Below, piece after piece: positions 63,316 through 64,000 of a stretch of DNA of 64,000 nucleotides; position 1 is the stretch's first letter, and each line of letters starts with the position of its first letter. The stretch covers positions 1 through 64,000 of the forward strand of contig MAEX01000010.1 in assembly GCA_002013415.1 (NCBI GenBank), written 5' to 3'. The translations under genes and the position numbers were made by a program. The notes beneath the pieces were generated by a model. That model had not been told where the DNA came from. It did not search any database and was given only the letters and a program-made list of their open reading frames with translations. This DNA comes from Mycobacterium sp. D16Q14. Its GTDB lineage: Bacteria; Actinomycetota; Actinomycetes; Mycobacteriales; Mycobacteriaceae.

Positions 63316-64000
63316 GCCCCCGTGAACGCAGGTTAGAAGACCGCAGCAAGTTCTGGATCGGCATGATCGCCGTCGGCATTGTTACCGCGATCATCGCGTC
63401 GATGCTGCTGTACCGCCAGATCGGTTTCGGATATACCCGATACAAAGCCGAATTCGCGCAGGCGGCACAGCTCAAGAAGGGCGACTACGTCAGCGTCGCC
63501 GGAGTGGATGTCGGCGAAGTCAAAAGCGTTGTGCTCGATGGCACCAAGGTGCTCGTTGACATGCGGGTGCGCGACGAGGTGAAGTTGGGCGCCGAGACGC
63601 AGGCCGCGATCAAGACCACCACGCTGCTCGGCTCGCGCTACGTCGAGTTGCGGCCTCGCGGCGCGGGCGTGATCCCGAATAAGCGAATCGCGTTGTCGCA
63701 CACCGAGGTGCCATATGACTTGCAGGCGCTGCTCGCGGATACCGCTGCCACCTATGAGCAGGTGGACACGACCAAGCTGGCTCAGTCCATCGACATCCTG
63801 GCCAAGCAGCTCGACGGGCTGCCCGAGGCGTTGCCCGAGGCCATGAAGAATCTGAAGGAGCTGTCGGGGATCGTCTCCACCCGGCGGACGCAGATCGGCG
63901 AGTTGCTTAAGAGTGCGTCCACCGTCACCGCTACGCTGCATCGGCAGCAGGCGAATCTCGGGCATCTGGTCTTTCAGGGACGGGACCTCTTGGGGGAATT
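63312..64000 (+). CDS. mceC: MCE family protein, MceC (3' end beyond window)
   Basis: About 229 codons seen; the gene continues past the window. Starts 'MSPRERRLEDRSKFWIGMIAVGIVTAIIASMLL' (one membrane segment), then MCE domain 'YKAEFAQAAQLKKGDYVSVAGVDVGEVKSVVLDGTKVLVDMRV' and 'LGSRYVELRPRGAGVI', then the helical region with 'SIDILAKQLDGLPEALPEAMKNLKELSGIVSTRRTQIGELL'. ATG overlaps the mceB stop by four bases. Confidence 0.92.
   Translation, partial: MSPRERRLEDRSKFWIGMIAVGIVTAIIASMLLYRQIGFGYTRYKAEFAQAAQLKKGDYVSVAGVDVGEVKSVVLDGTKVLVDMRVRDEVKLGAETQAAIKTTTLLGSRYVELRPRGAGVIPNKRIALSHTEVPYDLQALLADTAATYEQVDTTKLAQSIDILAKQLDGLPEALPEAMKNLKELSGIVSTRRTQIGELLKSASTVTATLHRQQANLGHLVFQGRDLLGE

Overview
The window reads as chromosomal DNA of a rapidly growing mycobacterium, most like the Mycobacteroides abscessus-chelonae group. 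The grounds are high G+C, many GTG starts, a yrbE-mce operon, a PrpR-type regulator beside prpDBC, a mycobacterial-type methylenetetrahydrofolate reductase, a FadD8-like ligase, a ChoD-like sterol oxidase, and many TetR regulators, short-chain dehydrogenases and acyl-CoA enzymes. The species was not tested by any search. No rRNA, tRNA or CRISPR array was seen.

Layout. 1-9 kb: an amidohydrolase (cut by the left edge) diverges from a Cys-rich DUF1326 protein across two copies of a CsoR-like palindrome; then a GNAT/SRPBCC pair, an SDR, a frameshifted TetR gene, DUF3237, DedA, an EEP-fold hydrolase, a lipoprotein and a frameshifted phosphoribosyltransferase. 8.5-13 kb: a LysR regulator diverges from an SDR; a CoA-transferase/HMG-CoA-lyase-like pair follows. 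13-24 kb: TetR- and IclR-controlled redox genes (MpaB family, Ddn-like, Old Yellow Enzyme, DapB-like, SDR, LLM), many preceded by clear palindromes. 24-31 kb: a FadD8-like acyl-CoA ligase behind a KstR-type box, a cobalamin riboswitch ahead of metE, and a mycobacterial MTHFR, which together form a methionine/one-carbon block. 32-37.5 kb: the methylcitrate operon prpD-prpB-prpC with divergent prpR. 37.4-49 kb: MFS/hydrolase/methyltransferase operon, DUF427, an acyl-CoA dehydrogenase, a stand-alone KAS, tandem SAM methyltransferases and an ALDH-SDR-MDR series.

49-59 kb is the most accessory-looking part. A ChoD-like GMC oxidase diverges from a TetR regulator. Downstream lies a gene that fuses a membrane fatty-acid-desaturase-type domain to a complete flavin/2Fe-2S reductase, then an acyl-CoA synthetase and an aldehyde dehydrogenase. 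Past them are three pieces of gene wreckage: the C-terminus of an FAD monooxygenase, an IS481-type transposase remnant, and a deleted second copy of the desaturase-reductase gene with its promoter. 58.8-64 kb is an mce operon (yrbEA, yrbEB, mceA, mceB, partial mceC) for lipid import.

Taken together, lipid or steroid uptake (mce), activation (two FadD), oxidation (GMC oxidase, desaturase-reductase, ALDH, acyl-CoA dehydrogenase) and propionyl-CoA disposal (prp) point to a lipid/sterol-using organism. The desaturase-reductase cluster and its decayed paralogue are the best candidate for an undescribed system.
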